From the NCBI GenBank assembly GCA_021324395.1, contig JAJPJG010000032.1, positions 166,558 to 230,557 of the forward strand: a DNA stretch of 64,000 bases, read 5' to 3'. A model generated the notes under the pieces. That model saw only the letters and a program-made list of their open reading frames with translations. It was not told the origin of the DNA and did not search any database. The first letter of the stretch is position 1. Each line of letters starts with the position of its first letter. The DNA comes from Spartobacteria bacterium. GTDB lineage: Bacteria; Verrucomicrobiota; Verrucomicrobiia; Chthoniobacterales; Chthoniobacteraceae. Positions 56,425 through 64,000 of this stretch are shown here, one piece after another. Both the position numbers and the translations under genes were made by a program.

Positions 56425-57903
56425 ATGATTTCCAAGCTTCCGCCCTTCGTTCAAAGAATCGCGAATTCGCGATTTTTCATGATTTCCGCTTTGCTGCACT
56501 TGCTGCTGGTTTTGCTCTTCGGCGGCTCGGTGCTTTTTAACAAATACATCGAGCCGCCGGATTTCGACGCGGGCGGCTCTGACTTTTTGACCGCCGGTGA
56601 TGTGAGCGCGCCGCCACAGCAGGAAATGCAGCAAACGTTGCCAACGCCGACGATTCCCACGCCGACTGTTACGGCTCCGCAAACGACGCTCACAGCGTTA
56701 ACGACTGTCAATCCGGCGGCCACCAGCTTTGTCGCACCGGTCACGCCGACCATTGCGCCGACTCTTTCCAACAACCTCACCGAAAAAATGGCGCAAGCCG
56801 CCGCGAACCCCGCCGCTTCGAGCGGCAAAAACGTTTCGCTGCCGGGCACAATGGGCGGGCGCGGCAGCGGTCGGCGTTCTTCCGTGATGGCGGAACACGG
56901 CGGAAAAATGACGAGCGAAGCCGCAGTGGTGAATGCATTGCGCTGGCTGCAAAAAGTGCAGAACTCCGACGGCACATGGGCGCAGCGTCATCGCGGCGCA
57001 ATGACCGGCCTCGCGCTGCTTTGCTATCTCGGCCACGGCGAGACGCCTGCGGAATCGCGCGAGTTCGGTATCGTCGTGAACAACGCGATCACCGCCCTCG
57101 TGGCCGAAGGCACGAAGTCGCAAGGGCGGCTCTCCTATTCCGACTTCAACCAAATTCACGCGGTGTATCAGCACGCGATCGCCACGTATGCGCTGTGCGA
57201 GGCTTACACGATGACCAAGGACGAAAAAATCGCGCCGGTGATCAAGCAAGCCATCGATATGATTTTGCAAGGACAGAGCCCTGATGGGGGATGGGTCTAT
57301 AACTTCACGAAAGCGACACCGAGTGACACATCCGTCAGCGGCTGGCAATTTCAGGCTTTGAAAGCGGCGCACCTAACCGGCCTGCAAAACGACGCGATAG
57401 CGCCTGCGATGGAAAAAGCGGTGAAAAATTTCGAGCGCGTTTTTAATCCGAAAAACGGAACGTTTGGCTATAAGGAGCCAAACGATCGCGGCAATGGCTC
57501 GCTCACGGGCGTAGGCATTTTGTGCAAGCTCTTCTGGCAGGGCAAAGCGGATAAAATGGTGCGCGACGGTTTGAAAAACATCGAAACCCACGATGTGAAA
57601 TATGGCAATGCAGACGCGAATCTCTACACGTGGTATTACAACACGCAGGCCTGTTTTCAGGCGCAGGGCGGCGCGTGGGATCGCTGGAATCGCGCATTTC
57701 AGGACGAGATCGTCACGCACCAATCGCCCGATGGAAGCTGGCCTGCGACGGGTGGAAAAGAAATCGGCGAAATGAACCAGGACAACATCGACTCGCAGGT
57801 TTATCGCACGACGCTCTGCGCGCTGATGCTCGAAGTTTACTATCGCTATTTGCCGACCGGCCGCGCCGAGTCGGCAGGTCCGGGCTCACCGAGCGGATTG
57901 TAA
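56425..57903 (+). CDS. membrane-anchored prenyltransferase/squalene-cyclase-like alpha-toroid protein
   Basis: 492 residues from ATG 56425 (an in-frame GTG lies at 56401). N-terminal membrane helix (MISALLHLLLVLLFGGSVLF), then a Pro/Thr-rich linker to about 160, then a helical toroid with three QxxDGxW-like repeats (QNSDGTW, QSPDGGW, QSPDGSW) that match the QW motif of squalene cyclase/prenyltransferase folds. The usual catalytic DxDD is not visible, so it may be a binding scaffold rather than a cyclase. Many planctomycetes and verrucomicrobia carry such proteins. Confidence 0.75.
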   Translation: MISKLPPFVQRIANSRFFMISALLHLLLVLLFGGSVLFNKYIEPPDFDAGGSDFLTAGDVSAPPQQEMQQTLPTPTIPTPTVTAPQTTLTALTTVNPAATSFVAPVTPTIAPTLSNNLTEKMAQAAANPAASSGKNVSLPGTMGGRGSGRRSSVMAEHGGKMTSEAAVVNALRWLQKVQNSDGTWAQRHRGAMTGLALLCYLGHGETPAESREFGIVVNNAITALVAEGTKSQGRLSYSDFNQIHAVYQHAIATYALCEAYTMTKDEKIAPVIKQAIDMILQGQSPDGGWVYNFTKATPSDTSVSGWQFQALKAAHLTGLQNDAIAPAMEKAVKNFERVFNPKNGTFGYKEPNDRGNGSLTGVGILCKLFWQGKADKMVRDGLKNIETHDVKYGNADANLYTWYYNTQACFQAQGGAWDRWNRAFQDEIVTHQSPDGSWPATGGKEIGEMNQDNIDSQVYRTTLCALMLEVYYRYLPTGRAESAGPGSPSGL

Positions 57904-57990
57904 GTTCGGTTTTTAACCAAACGTTTGTCGCACTTCGCGTAACGACGCGCGACCATTTCCGCGATGGAATACGATTTCGTTTTCAAGATT

Positions 57991-58146
57991 ATGAAAACGT
58001 TACTGATACTTGCAGCAGCGAACCTCTGCATCGCGCTGAGCCTCTGCTCATGCTCGACTGCCGGATATGCAACAGGGCGAACGATGGAAAAGACGGGCCA
58101 TGTCGTCGAACATGGCGGAGAAAAAATCATCGAGCACACGCAATAG
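57991..58146 (+). CDS. small entericidin-like lipoprotein
   Basis: 51 residues from ATG 57991 (a longer in-frame start exists at 57964). Hydrophobic signal (LLILAAANLCIALSLCSC), then a short mature peptide (TAGYATGRTMEKTGHVVEHG) that resembles entericidin-family peptides. Lipid anchoring at Cys is likely, though the precise Cys is ambiguous because two are close together. Confidence 0.55.
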   Translation: MKTLLILAAANLCIALSLCSCSTAGYATGRTMEKTGHVVEHGGEKIIEHTQ

Positions 58147-58260
58147 AGCGGCGCGCGGAAGCGATGGCAAAATCGGAAAACCAAACCGCACAAAAGTTTT
58201 TCTGAAATTTAACGGAGATTTGTGTTGCCGAATTACAGCGCTTCGAGGTAATGCAGACCC

Positions 58261-58539
58261 ATGCCTAAAACCGCAAAATCCTCCCGGAAACCAAACGCAG
58301 CTTTCATGAAACCCGTTCAGCCCGACGATACACTCGCCGCGGTTGTCGGTTCGAAGCCGCTGCCGCGCAGCGAACTCACCAAAAAGCTGTGGGATTACAT
58401 CAAGAAGAACAAGCTGCAGGACGCCAAAAAGAGAACGCAGATCAACGCGGACGACTCGTTGAAGGCGGTATTCAATGGCAAGAAGCAGGTCAGCATGTTC
58501 GAGATGACGAAGCTGGTTTCCGGGCACATCAAAGCCTAG
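58261..58539 (+). CDS. SWIB/MDM2-domain protein
   Basis: 92 residues. The SWIB core LAAVVGSKPLPRSELTKKLWDYIKKNKLQ and SLKAVFNGKKQVSMFEMTKLV is nearly the full domain, with a basic N-terminus (KTAKSSRKP). In eukaryotes it belongs to chromatin complexes; in bacteria and chlamydiae the function is open, possibly DNA- or nucleoid-related. It stands alone, flanked by lipoprotein and LysM genes. Confidence 0.85.
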   Translation: MPKTAKSSRKPNAAFMKPVQPDDTLAAVVGSKPLPRSELTKKLWDYIKKNKLQDAKKRTQINADDSLKAVFNGKKQVSMFEMTKLVSGHIKA

Positions 58540-58550
58540 CCGCATTCTTC

Positions 58551-59057
58551 ATGCAGCCGGCATTCAGGTTGGCGCTGGCCGTAACGATTGTTGCGGCCAG
58601 TAGTTCATTGCGCGTCTTTGCCGCCAGCTCCGACACGCAACAGGAATACGAGCAGGTCCGGAAAATTGCGCTCAAGGATCCAAAAGTTCGCGCAGCTTTT
58701 GACCACGCTAACGATAAGTTAAACGAGCGTATTTTAGAGATCGATCCGTCGTTGCGGCCGATTGTCGAGCAAAAGACCAGTGGTCAACCTGCGCAGCGTC
58801 AAGTCGCGCAGCATGAAGCGCCTTCTTTGGTGCCGTTTCATAGCCACACACACGTAGTCACGAAAGGCGAGACGCTCACGTCGATTGCGATCAAATACAA
58901 AATTAATGTCGCCCGGCTGAAAGCCGCGAACAACCTGAGCGGCAATGAAAAGCTGCGCGTCGGACAGCGGCTCACGATTCCTTCGCCGCAAAAAACGACA
59001 GCCAGCAGCTCGCACGAAGGCGAGAGCTGGTGGACGAAGGTCAAGAACAGTTTCTAA
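58551..59057 (+). CDS. LysM-domain secreted protein
   Basis: 168 residues. N-terminal signal sequence (LALAVTIVAASSSLRVFA), then a helical part, and a LysM domain (about 100-145): HVVTKGETLTSIAIKYKINV then LKAANNLSGNEKLRVGQRLTIP. It should bind peptidoglycan. There is no catalytic domain. Confidence 0.85.
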   Translation: MQPAFRLALAVTIVAASSSLRVFAASSDTQQEYEQVRKIALKDPKVRAAFDHANDKLNERILEIDPSLRPIVEQKTSGQPAQRQVAQHEAPSLVPFHSHTHVVTKGETLTSIAIKYKINVARLKAANNLSGNEKLRVGQRLTIPSPQKTTASSSHEGESWWTKVKNSF

Positions 59058-59072
59058 CTTCCCCCAGCCGTT

Positions 59073-59537
59073 ATGTCGGGGCCGCTGCGAAAACTCTCCG
59101 AGCGTGAAGAAGCCCGGCAGATGATTTCGATCCACGGCGGCATCTCCGGCTTTGCGGCATGTCTCGACCTGATAAGCCAGCAGCTCACCGTGATCCAATC
59201 GCGATCGCAGTTGCTGCTCACGCTTTCCACGCTCACGCTCACGATTACCGGTTTTTCCGGCCCGCAGATTGCGCGCACGAACCTCTTTGCGCGCTCGTGC
59301 ATTGTGCTCGGCATTTCATTTGTCCTGCTCTCGACCGTGCTCATTTTGCTCAGCAGCTTGCACGTGAAATGGGTCACGCAATTTGCCGGCGAAAACGAAG
59401 AAACGACACTTACCGAAATCATCTGCTATCGCAATCGCAAGACCGCTTTTTACTTTTGGGAGCTTTTCCTGATCGTGATCGGTCTTAGCAGCTATGTGAT
59501 CAGTCTCGTGACCTATCTTCTAGTCACCCGGTTGTAA
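59073..59537 (+). CDS. small membrane protein of unknown function
   Basis: 154 residues with three hydrophobic segments (LLLTLSTLTLTITGF, SCIVLGISFVLLSTVLILLS, FLIVIGLSSYVISLV). The loop VTQFAGENEETTLTE is acidic. No family recognised. It ends two bases before the tRNA-Leu gene. Confidence 0.65.
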   Translation: MSGPLRKLSEREEARQMISIHGGISGFAACLDLISQQLTVIQSRSQLLLTLSTLTLTITGFSGPQIARTNLFARSCIVLGISFVLLSTVLILLSSLHVKWVTQFAGENEETTLTEIICYRNRKTAFYFWELFLIVIGLSSYVISLVTYLLVTRL

Positions 59538-59538
59538 G

Positions 59539-59620
59539 TGCCAGGGACAGGACTCGAACCTGCACTCCTTGCGGAACCAGATCCTAAGTCTGGCGCGTCT
59601 GCCAATTTCGCCACCCTGGC
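59539..59620 (-). tRNA. tRNA-Leu (UAG)
   Basis: Acceptor GCCAGGG pairs with CCCTGGC, discriminator A follows, and the anticodon loop CTTAGGA on the CCAGA/TCTGG stem gives UAG. The variable arm is long (class II). It borders the integrase gene, on the 5' side of the tRNA, suggesting that the mobile element is associated with this gene. Confidence 0.95.
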
Positions 59621-59688
59621 ATCGTTTGTAATAAGCTACTTACAACAACAGTGCAAAAAAGAGCTTTACTCTGTGCTAGAGCAAAAGT

Positions 59689-60957
59689 GTGAAACGCATT
59701 GAAATGCCGTGCAACGGCACCCCAGCGCCCGCCGATGAGGCGGTTTCCACTAGCACAACTCATCAACAAAAACATCGTGCGCAGTTTATCCCAGTTCGCG
59801 ACTCACGCAATCGTAGAGTGTCCGGCTTATACACTCGCAATCAGCGTTATTACGGTCAGTTATGGGTTGAAGTCGGAACAAATGGAAAAAAAACCGCGAG
59901 AAAATTTCCGCTCTTTACGCAAGACAATGTTCCTGTGCGCACACTTCAAGAAGCAAAAGAGGCGTTTGAAATCAAACGGCACGAGCGACGCGAAAGTGTG
60001 CTGCCAACGGCGGGGCGAAAACCATTGTTTAACGACTATTGCGAAACATATTTCGCGAAGGCGAAGGTGCAACTGAAGCGACCCGGCACATTGGAAAATG
60101 AGCGGCAGTCGATCTCCCGCTGGCGCGAATATCTAGGCCACGCGCGAATCGATCGGATTAATACTCCGATGATTTCTGCATTCATTGATAAGCGGCTTGC
60201 TGGCGGCAAATTTTGCAAACGCGATCTAAAGCCTGTCAGCGAACGCACAGTAAATCTTGACTTACTTATGCTGCGCAACGTTTTAAAAGCCGCAATGGAT
60301 GATGGTCATTTGCGCGAATTACCCAAAATGAAAGCGCTTGCGGAAGCACCGGCGCAAAAGCGCGCGTTGATTACACCCGCTGAGTTTGAGCGTTTGCTGA
60401 ATAGCGCGCGAGAAGCCTGCTCAAAAAACGGGGAGCAACTCGCGGATTATCTGCAGTTCCTCGCCTTTAGCGGCGCGCGAGAACAAGAGGCGCTGCGCAT
60501 TAAATGGGAAGACGTGGATTTAGAAAACAACCGAGTTACCATAGGCGCGGACGGTCTGGCAAAAAACTGGGAAAGCAGAACTGTGGAATTTAACTCGCAA
60601 CTCCGCACGCTGCTGGAAGAAATGAATAACCGGCGAGCCCCTGATTGTAGCTGGCTATTTCCTTCTCCGCAGCGCGGGGAGCGGAATCAGCACGCAAAGA
60701 GTTTTCGAGAAAGCTTAAAGATTGCGCGAACCGCTGCGAAACTGCCGTGGTTGGGATTTCACGATTTGCGTCATTACTTTTGTTCAGTATGCGTAATGGC
60801 GGGAATTGACTTTATGACGATAGCAGCGTGGCTTGGACATAAAGACGGCGGGATCTTAGTTGGTAAAGTTTACGGGCATCTTTTAGACGAGCATCGGAGA
60901 GCAGCGGCGGAGCGTGTATCATTTGGCATATCGATTCTCCGAACCGGCACAAGCTAG
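59689..60957 (+). CDS. tyrosine recombinase (integrase)
   Basis: 422 residues from GTG 59689 (ATG 59704 is also possible). N-terminal arm/SAM-like region (about 105-200) and catalytic domain with Arg in SGAREQEALRIKWEDV, the His-x2-Arg in HDLRHYFCS, His in WLGHKDGG and the nucleophile Tyr in KVYGHLLDEHRR. It would catalyse integration and excision of the element. The start region contains the short repeat CACTAGCACAA found again near the other end. Confidence 0.9.
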   Translation: MKRIEMPCNGTPAPADEAVSTSTTHQQKHRAQFIPVRDSRNRRVSGLYTRNQRYYGQLWVEVGTNGKKTARKFPLFTQDNVPVRTLQEAKEAFEIKRHERRESVLPTAGRKPLFNDYCETYFAKAKVQLKRPGTLENERQSISRWREYLGHARIDRINTPMISAFIDKRLAGGKFCKRDLKPVSERTVNLDLLMLRNVLKAAMDDGHLRELPKMKALAEAPAQKRALITPAEFERLLNSAREACSKNGEQLADYLQFLAFSGAREQEALRIKWEDVDLENNRVTIGADGLAKNWESRTVEFNSQLRTLLEEMNNRRAPDCSWLFPSPQRGERNQHAKSFRESLKIARTAAKLPWLGFHDLRHYFCSVCVMAGIDFMTIAAWLGHKDGGILVGKVYGHLLDEHRRAAAERVSFGISILRTGTS

Positions 60958-61117
60958 TTGTCTTGCAAAATGCCGCGATATCGGTGGGGTATGGCACAAT
61001 TTGATTTGCGATCAAATACGTAGCATTAGCAATGGGTGAGACGGGATCGAAAGCGATTGGAAAAAATGTGCAGAATTGTGCTTGACGACTCTAAACGCAC
61101 TTTCTGAGACACTGGTG

Positions 61118-61288
61118 ATGCACCTTTTAAGTTTTAAGGAATTAGCCGACCAACTCGGTCTTTCGTCTCGTGTTGTTCAGAATCTTTGGAGGCAACGAAA
61201 AATCCCCGGTTACCGCATAAATCACAAAATTGTTCGTTTTGATCTTGCCGCTGTAATCGAAGCGCTAAAGCGAATGGAGGAAATCTAA
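61118..61288 (+). CDS. excisionase-like helix-turn-helix protein
   Basis: 56 residues. SFKELADQLGLSSRVVQNLW and then RQRKIPGYRINHKIVRFDL form a MerR/excisionase-type winged HTH. Such genes next to an integrase usually direct excision or regulate the element. It ends overlapping the start of the following HTH gene (TAATG). Confidence 0.7.
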   Translation: MHLLSFKELADQLGLSSRVVQNLWRQRKIPGYRINHKIVRFDLAAVIEALKRMEEI

Positions 61289-61557
61289 TGGATGTAGCGA
61301 CGAGCAATCACGCGGATAGAATGGATTTTCCTATCTCAGTAAGCCGTTTTATGGAGCTAACAGGACTGTCACCAACAACGGTGTGGCGTTTGCGGCAAAA
61401 GGGATGGCTCCGCACAATCAACATTTCCGGTCGTCAGTATGTAATGAGGTCTGAGATGGATTGCTTCGCAAATCGAGCGAAAGCGGGGGATTTCGCCCAA
61501 GAAATAGCACGTCCTAAATCGCGCCGGAATTGTCCTGCGAATCGAGCAAACCGATAA
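61288..61557 (+). CDS. helix-turn-helix protein of the element
   Basis: 89 residues. VSRFMELTGLSPTTVWRLRQKG and WLRTINISGRQYVMRSEMD look like an HTH with a short wing. The C-terminal tail is basic. It is coupled to the preceding HTH gene. One of the two is probably the excisionase and the other a regulator; which is which cannot be told. Confidence 0.65.
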   Translation: MDVATSNHADRMDFPISVSRFMELTGLSPTTVWRLRQKGWLRTINISGRQYVMRSEMDCFANRAKAGDFAQEIARPKSRRNCPANRANR

Positions 61558-61700
61558 GGCGCATCGCATGGATTCTGTGCTGAATTTATTCGTCTATCCC
61601 CATCCGTATCCGGGAGAAAGAAGATCACTGGCGTTTACGCATCGAAAGGTCCTATCGCGACTATCCGGAAGCTTTTCACCTTTATCGAATCGCATGGAAG

Positions 61701-62144
61701 GTGTTCGGCGGAACCACATTTACGACGCACACGACAAAAAAGGAGCGAGAGGGAGTATTCACTGCTGCGCTTCACGTCGTTCATCGCGAATATTCAATTC
61801 GGAGAAACGAATGGTTCATCCGTCACGAGCTTGGCACTGATGCAACACTTTCTCCTCACGTCCACTTTTTAGTCGCGGGCTTACCGCGCGCGATTGAAAT
61901 CACTCAGTATTGCATGCGCTTGAGCGCCGCTTTGCGCAAGTTTGGCGTTGGCATAACTGAGATTAAACCCTATGACCGCGCGCTAGATGGCGCGGGCTAT
62001 CTCACAAAGCGTCCTCGCTTTGATGAGAACCTTGCAAGTGAATGCGACCTTACGTTCTCACATCATACGCGCGCATTTCTGTGGATGCGTGAATCATGCG
62101 GGAAAGAGGCATCTAGCACACCGACCTTAGAGCCTGAGGGGTAG
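61701..62144 (+). CDS. HUH-type replication-like protein, N-terminus uncertain or broken
   Basis: 147 residues from GTG 61701. The block LSPHVHFLVAGLP holds a His-hydrophobic-His metal motif and GAGYLTKRP resembles the Tyr/Lys motif of rolling-circle Rep proteins. The frame is open and reads like protein from 61584, but no ATG, GTG or TTG precedes 61701 in this frame. A start with ATG 61568 is in another frame, and a +1 shift at the CCCC near 61598 would join them. It may therefore be a frameshifted or decaying gene. Confidence 0.5.
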   Translation: MFGGTTFTTHTTKKEREGVFTAALHVVHREYSIRRNEWFIRHELGTDATLSPHVHFLVAGLPRAIEITQYCMRLSAALRKFGVGITEIKPYDRALDGAGYLTKRPRFDENLASECDLTFSHHTRAFLWMRESCGKEASSTPTLEPEG

Positions 62145-62777
62145 TGAAATTGCAGCACAAGGAGCGAGTTTCAATTCGCGCCTGTGTCAGCACTCTTGTA
62201 GGGATAGCTATGCCCAAATCGGAATTAACGCGGACGCATAGGTATGCATCGGGACGGATATTAAAACGGAATTTATAGGTCGCAAAAGCGTTTGCTTGTT
62301 GCTGTCTCCGTGATAGTTATGGTGTGTCAGTGCAGCCATCTAGCCTATCACTAGAGCCCTTACAGCTCCTCAACCTGTGAAACTATGCTAAACTCGCGGG
62401 GGGATACCGAGGTTTGACGGCCTTGGAATGCCAACGAAGTAACCACAAAAACAGGCAGAAAAATGTATGGCACTAGCACAAATACTAGCACAACACACTT
62501 CGGAAAACTGTTGTTCCTGCGTGATGCGTGCATACACGCGCCAGACTTACACTTGTTGGTGATGCTTATGCGGCTTCCTCCTGTCTGTGCCCAATTTGTG
62601 AACCAGTCAGCGGGTTCACCGAAAGTTTAATTTGGCTTATTATGCGTAGAGATGTTCTGCCGAATTTCCGGCAGGTTCTCGGCGACAATACCGCACTTGC
62701 TCGCAATGAGATTGACTCGTTCCGTCCGGCACAGAATGGACAAACAGCAGTTACTTCGGTATCTGTAAGTGCCCCAA
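62145..62777. other. gene-free right end of the element, with short repeats
   Basis: About 630 bases without a convincing gene. CACTAGCACAA (62471-62481) and ACTAGCACAAC (62484-62494) repeat a sequence found inside the integrase start (59748-59758). ACGCGCCAGACTTA (62536-62549) is an inverted match to the tRNA-Leu anticodon region (59585-59598). GC content is lower than around it. It probably includes the element boundary and the promoter of the ECF sigma gene. Confidence 0.55.
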
Positions 62778-63338
62778 ATGAATGACGTGACGATGATACT
62801 CGATGCCATCGGGCAGGATGAAGATGCCATCGAAAAACTGCTGCCGCTGGTTTATGCGGAGCTGCGCACGATCGCTGCCGCGAAGATGGCGCGCGAATCG
62901 GCCGGGCACACGCTGCAGCCGACCGCGCTGGTTCACGAGGCGTGGCTGAGGCTCGTTGGCGACGAGGAAAGGAGCTGGAAAAATCGCGCGTATTTTTTCG
63001 CAGCGGCAGCGGAAGCGATGCGGCGGATTCTCGTCGACCACGCGCGCAAAAAAGCGCGGCTGAAACATGGTGCGGGACGCGAGCGGCTCAACATCGCGGA
63101 TATCGATGTGATCGACGTGAAGCCCGATGAAAGGATTCTTTTGATCGATGAGGCGCTGAAAGAGCTCGAAATCCAGCACCCGGAGCAAGCGCGTGTGGTG
63201 GTGATGAAATACTTTGGTGCAATGAAGAACAGGGAAGTGGCGGACCTGCTCGGCATTTGCGAGCGAACGGTGGATCGCCACTGGCTCTATGCGAGGACCT
63301 GGCTCTTCGAAAAAATCCGCGAGAAGGAGAGCGCGTAG
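62778..63338 (+). CDS. ECF sigma factor (TIGR02999-like)
   Basis: 186 residues. Region 2 shows YAELRTIAAAKMARE and ALVHEAWLRLVG, and region 4 has YFGAMKNREVADLLGICERTVDRHWLYAR, the HTH that reads -35. It resembles the ECF group found with Ser/Thr kinases in verrucomicrobia, planctomycetes and acidobacteria. The kinase gene begins 6 bases after its stop. ATG 62778 is the start, with no strong ribosome binding site. Confidence 0.9.
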   Translation: MNDVTMILDAIGQDEDAIEKLLPLVYAELRTIAAAKMARESAGHTLQPTALVHEAWLRLVGDEERSWKNRAYFFAAAAEAMRRILVDHARKKARLKHGAGRERLNIADIDVIDVKPDERILLIDEALKELEIQHPEQARVVVMKYFGAMKNREVADLLGICERTVDRHWLYARTWLFEKIREKESA

Positions 63339-63344
63339 CAGCAG

Positions 63345-64000
63345 ATGGCCACGACGATCGACCGCGCAACTTTCAACGAGCGAGTAGCGGAGATTCTCTA
63401 TTCCGCGCTCGGACTGAAAACCGACGAGGAGCGCGAGAGCTTCCTCGACACGGCCTGCGCCGGTGACGCGCGTCTACACGAAGCTGTCAGCAAAATGCTG
63501 CGGGAGCAAACGGATGTGGAACGATTTTTCGAGCGCGATATCACACTGCTTCGCGCAGAAAAGCTTTCACGCACGATCATCGAGCGCGAGACAGAGCACG
63601 GTAATACGACGATTTTTTTCGAGGAGGAAATCGGAAAAAAGATTGGTGCTTATACATTGCGGCGAAAGCTCGGGGAAGGGGGCTGCGGGAGCGTTTACCT
63701 GGCAGAGCAGGAGTTTCCGGTGCGCCGCGAAGTTGCTTTTAAAATCATCAAGCTCGGAATGGACACGAAGCGGGTCATCGCGCGCTTCGAGGCCGAGCGG
63801 CAGGCGCTAGCGATGATGGAGCACCCGAACATCGCCCACGTGCTCGACGCGGGTGCGACGGAAACCGGGCGCCCGTTTTTCGTGATGGAACTGGTGCGCG
63901 GGGTAAGGATCACCGATTATTGCAACCAGCATCAACTCGGCATCCGGGAGAGGCTCGATCTGTTCAGCCAGGTCTGCCATGCGATCCAGCACGCGCACCA
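63345..64000 (+). CDS. Ser/Thr protein kinase (partial, 3' end missing)
   Basis: 218 codons visible, running off the right edge. N-terminal region of about 100 residues without a known motif, then the kinase N-lobe: LGEGGCGSVYLAEQ glycine loop, the lysine in VAFKIIKLGMDTKR, and FEAERQALAMMEHPNIA. The catalytic HRD block lies beyond the edge. It is paired with the ECF sigma factor and may phosphorylate it. Confidence 0.85.
   Translation, partial: MATTIDRATFNERVAEILYSALGLKTDEERESFLDTACAGDARLHEAVSKMLREQTDVERFFERDITLLRAEKLSRTIIERETEHGNTTIFFEEEIGKKIGAYTLRRKLGEGGCGSVYLAEQEFPVRREVAFKIIKLGMDTKRVIARFEAERQALAMMEHPNIAHVLDAGATETGRPFFVMELVRGVRITDYCNQHQLGIRERLDLFSQVCHAIQHAH

Larger units (their letters stand above)
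59621..62560. mobile_element. small integrated element next to tRNA-Leu(UAG), boundaries approximate
   Basis: Holds a tyrosine integrase, two HTH proteins and an HUH-type protein, then about 400 bases of gene-free DNA. The interior is more AT-rich than the surroundings. The left end is set by the tRNA, the right end by the last tandem repeat and the tRNA-like 14-mer near 62549; a clear attachment-site direct repeat was not found. Gene content resembles small integrative elements or phage satellites. Confidence 0.5.

Noticed and set aside
62528..62785. Short open frame between the element and the ECF gene.
   Set aside because: Its composition does not look like protein, it has no motif and overlaps the likely promoter region.

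Overview
The window looks like a chromosomal segment of a Verrucomicrobiota bacterium, probably close to the Chthoniobacter/Spartobacteria group. This is inferred from gene content, not from a marker search. The clues are a Gld-like ABC cluster followed by a DUF4340 protein, a SpmA/SpmB fusion in a genome with no other sporulation genes in view, an ECF sigma factor paired with a Ser/Thr kinase, and many small lipoproteins and zinc-ribbon proteins. The DNA is GC-rich and almost fully coding. The envelope is Gram-negative (LolD, heptosyltransferase-like GT9, lipoproteins, PBP1A, L,D-transpeptidase).

Layout. 1-7.7 kb: a glycosyltransferase cut by the left edge, a lipoprotein, a SpmA/SpmB fusion, a rhodanese-YceI fusion without the rhodanese cysteine, and a very large ABCG-type transporter with a TerB-like front end. 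7.8-19.9 kb: one co-directional chemosensory operon. It has CheW, CheR-TPR, CheW, two chemoreceptors, a CheA-REC hybrid and CheB in a Wsp-like arrangement. The usual diguanylate cyclase output is replaced by a REC-histidine kinase, a REC-PP2C phosphatase and a lone receiver. 20-25.1 kb: a sugar-kinase-like gene, then a tightly coupled leftward operon (coiled-coil protein, small lipoprotein, GT9, adk, zinc ribbon, fmt, uracil-DNA glycosylase). 25.3-29.3 kb: SRP RNA, then sucA and sucB. 29.3-38.8 kb: an orphan CHASE2 protein, HtrA protease, the Gld-like ABC cluster, a MenG/UbiE methyltransferase, LolD and tRNA-Leu(CAG).

38.9-45 kb: the replication origin neighbourhood. dnaN and dnaA run leftward and a gene-free, DnaA-box-bearing stretch lies upstream of dnaA, followed by a sodium:solute symporter and argA. 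45-59.5 kb: a receiver protein with a zinc motif, zinc-ribbon and FmdB proteins, an L,D-transpeptidase, a sulfotransferase, a PBP1A whose catalytic serine is read as threonine, an intergenic array of eleven 21-bp hairpin units, RidA, pyrE, a membrane-anchored alpha-toroid protein, SWIB and LysM proteins. 59.5-62.7 kb: a small integrated element next to tRNA-Leu(UAG), with a tyrosine integrase, two helix-turn-helix proteins and an HUH-type replication-like protein that seems to lack its start. 62.8-64 kb: an ECF sigma factor and a Ser/Thr kinase cut by the right edge.

The items most worth following up are the 21-bp hairpin array, the output-swapped Wsp-like operon with its duplicated receiver module, the Thr-for-Ser PBP1A, the E2 subunit with no subunit-binding domain, and the tRNA-associated element with its repeats.
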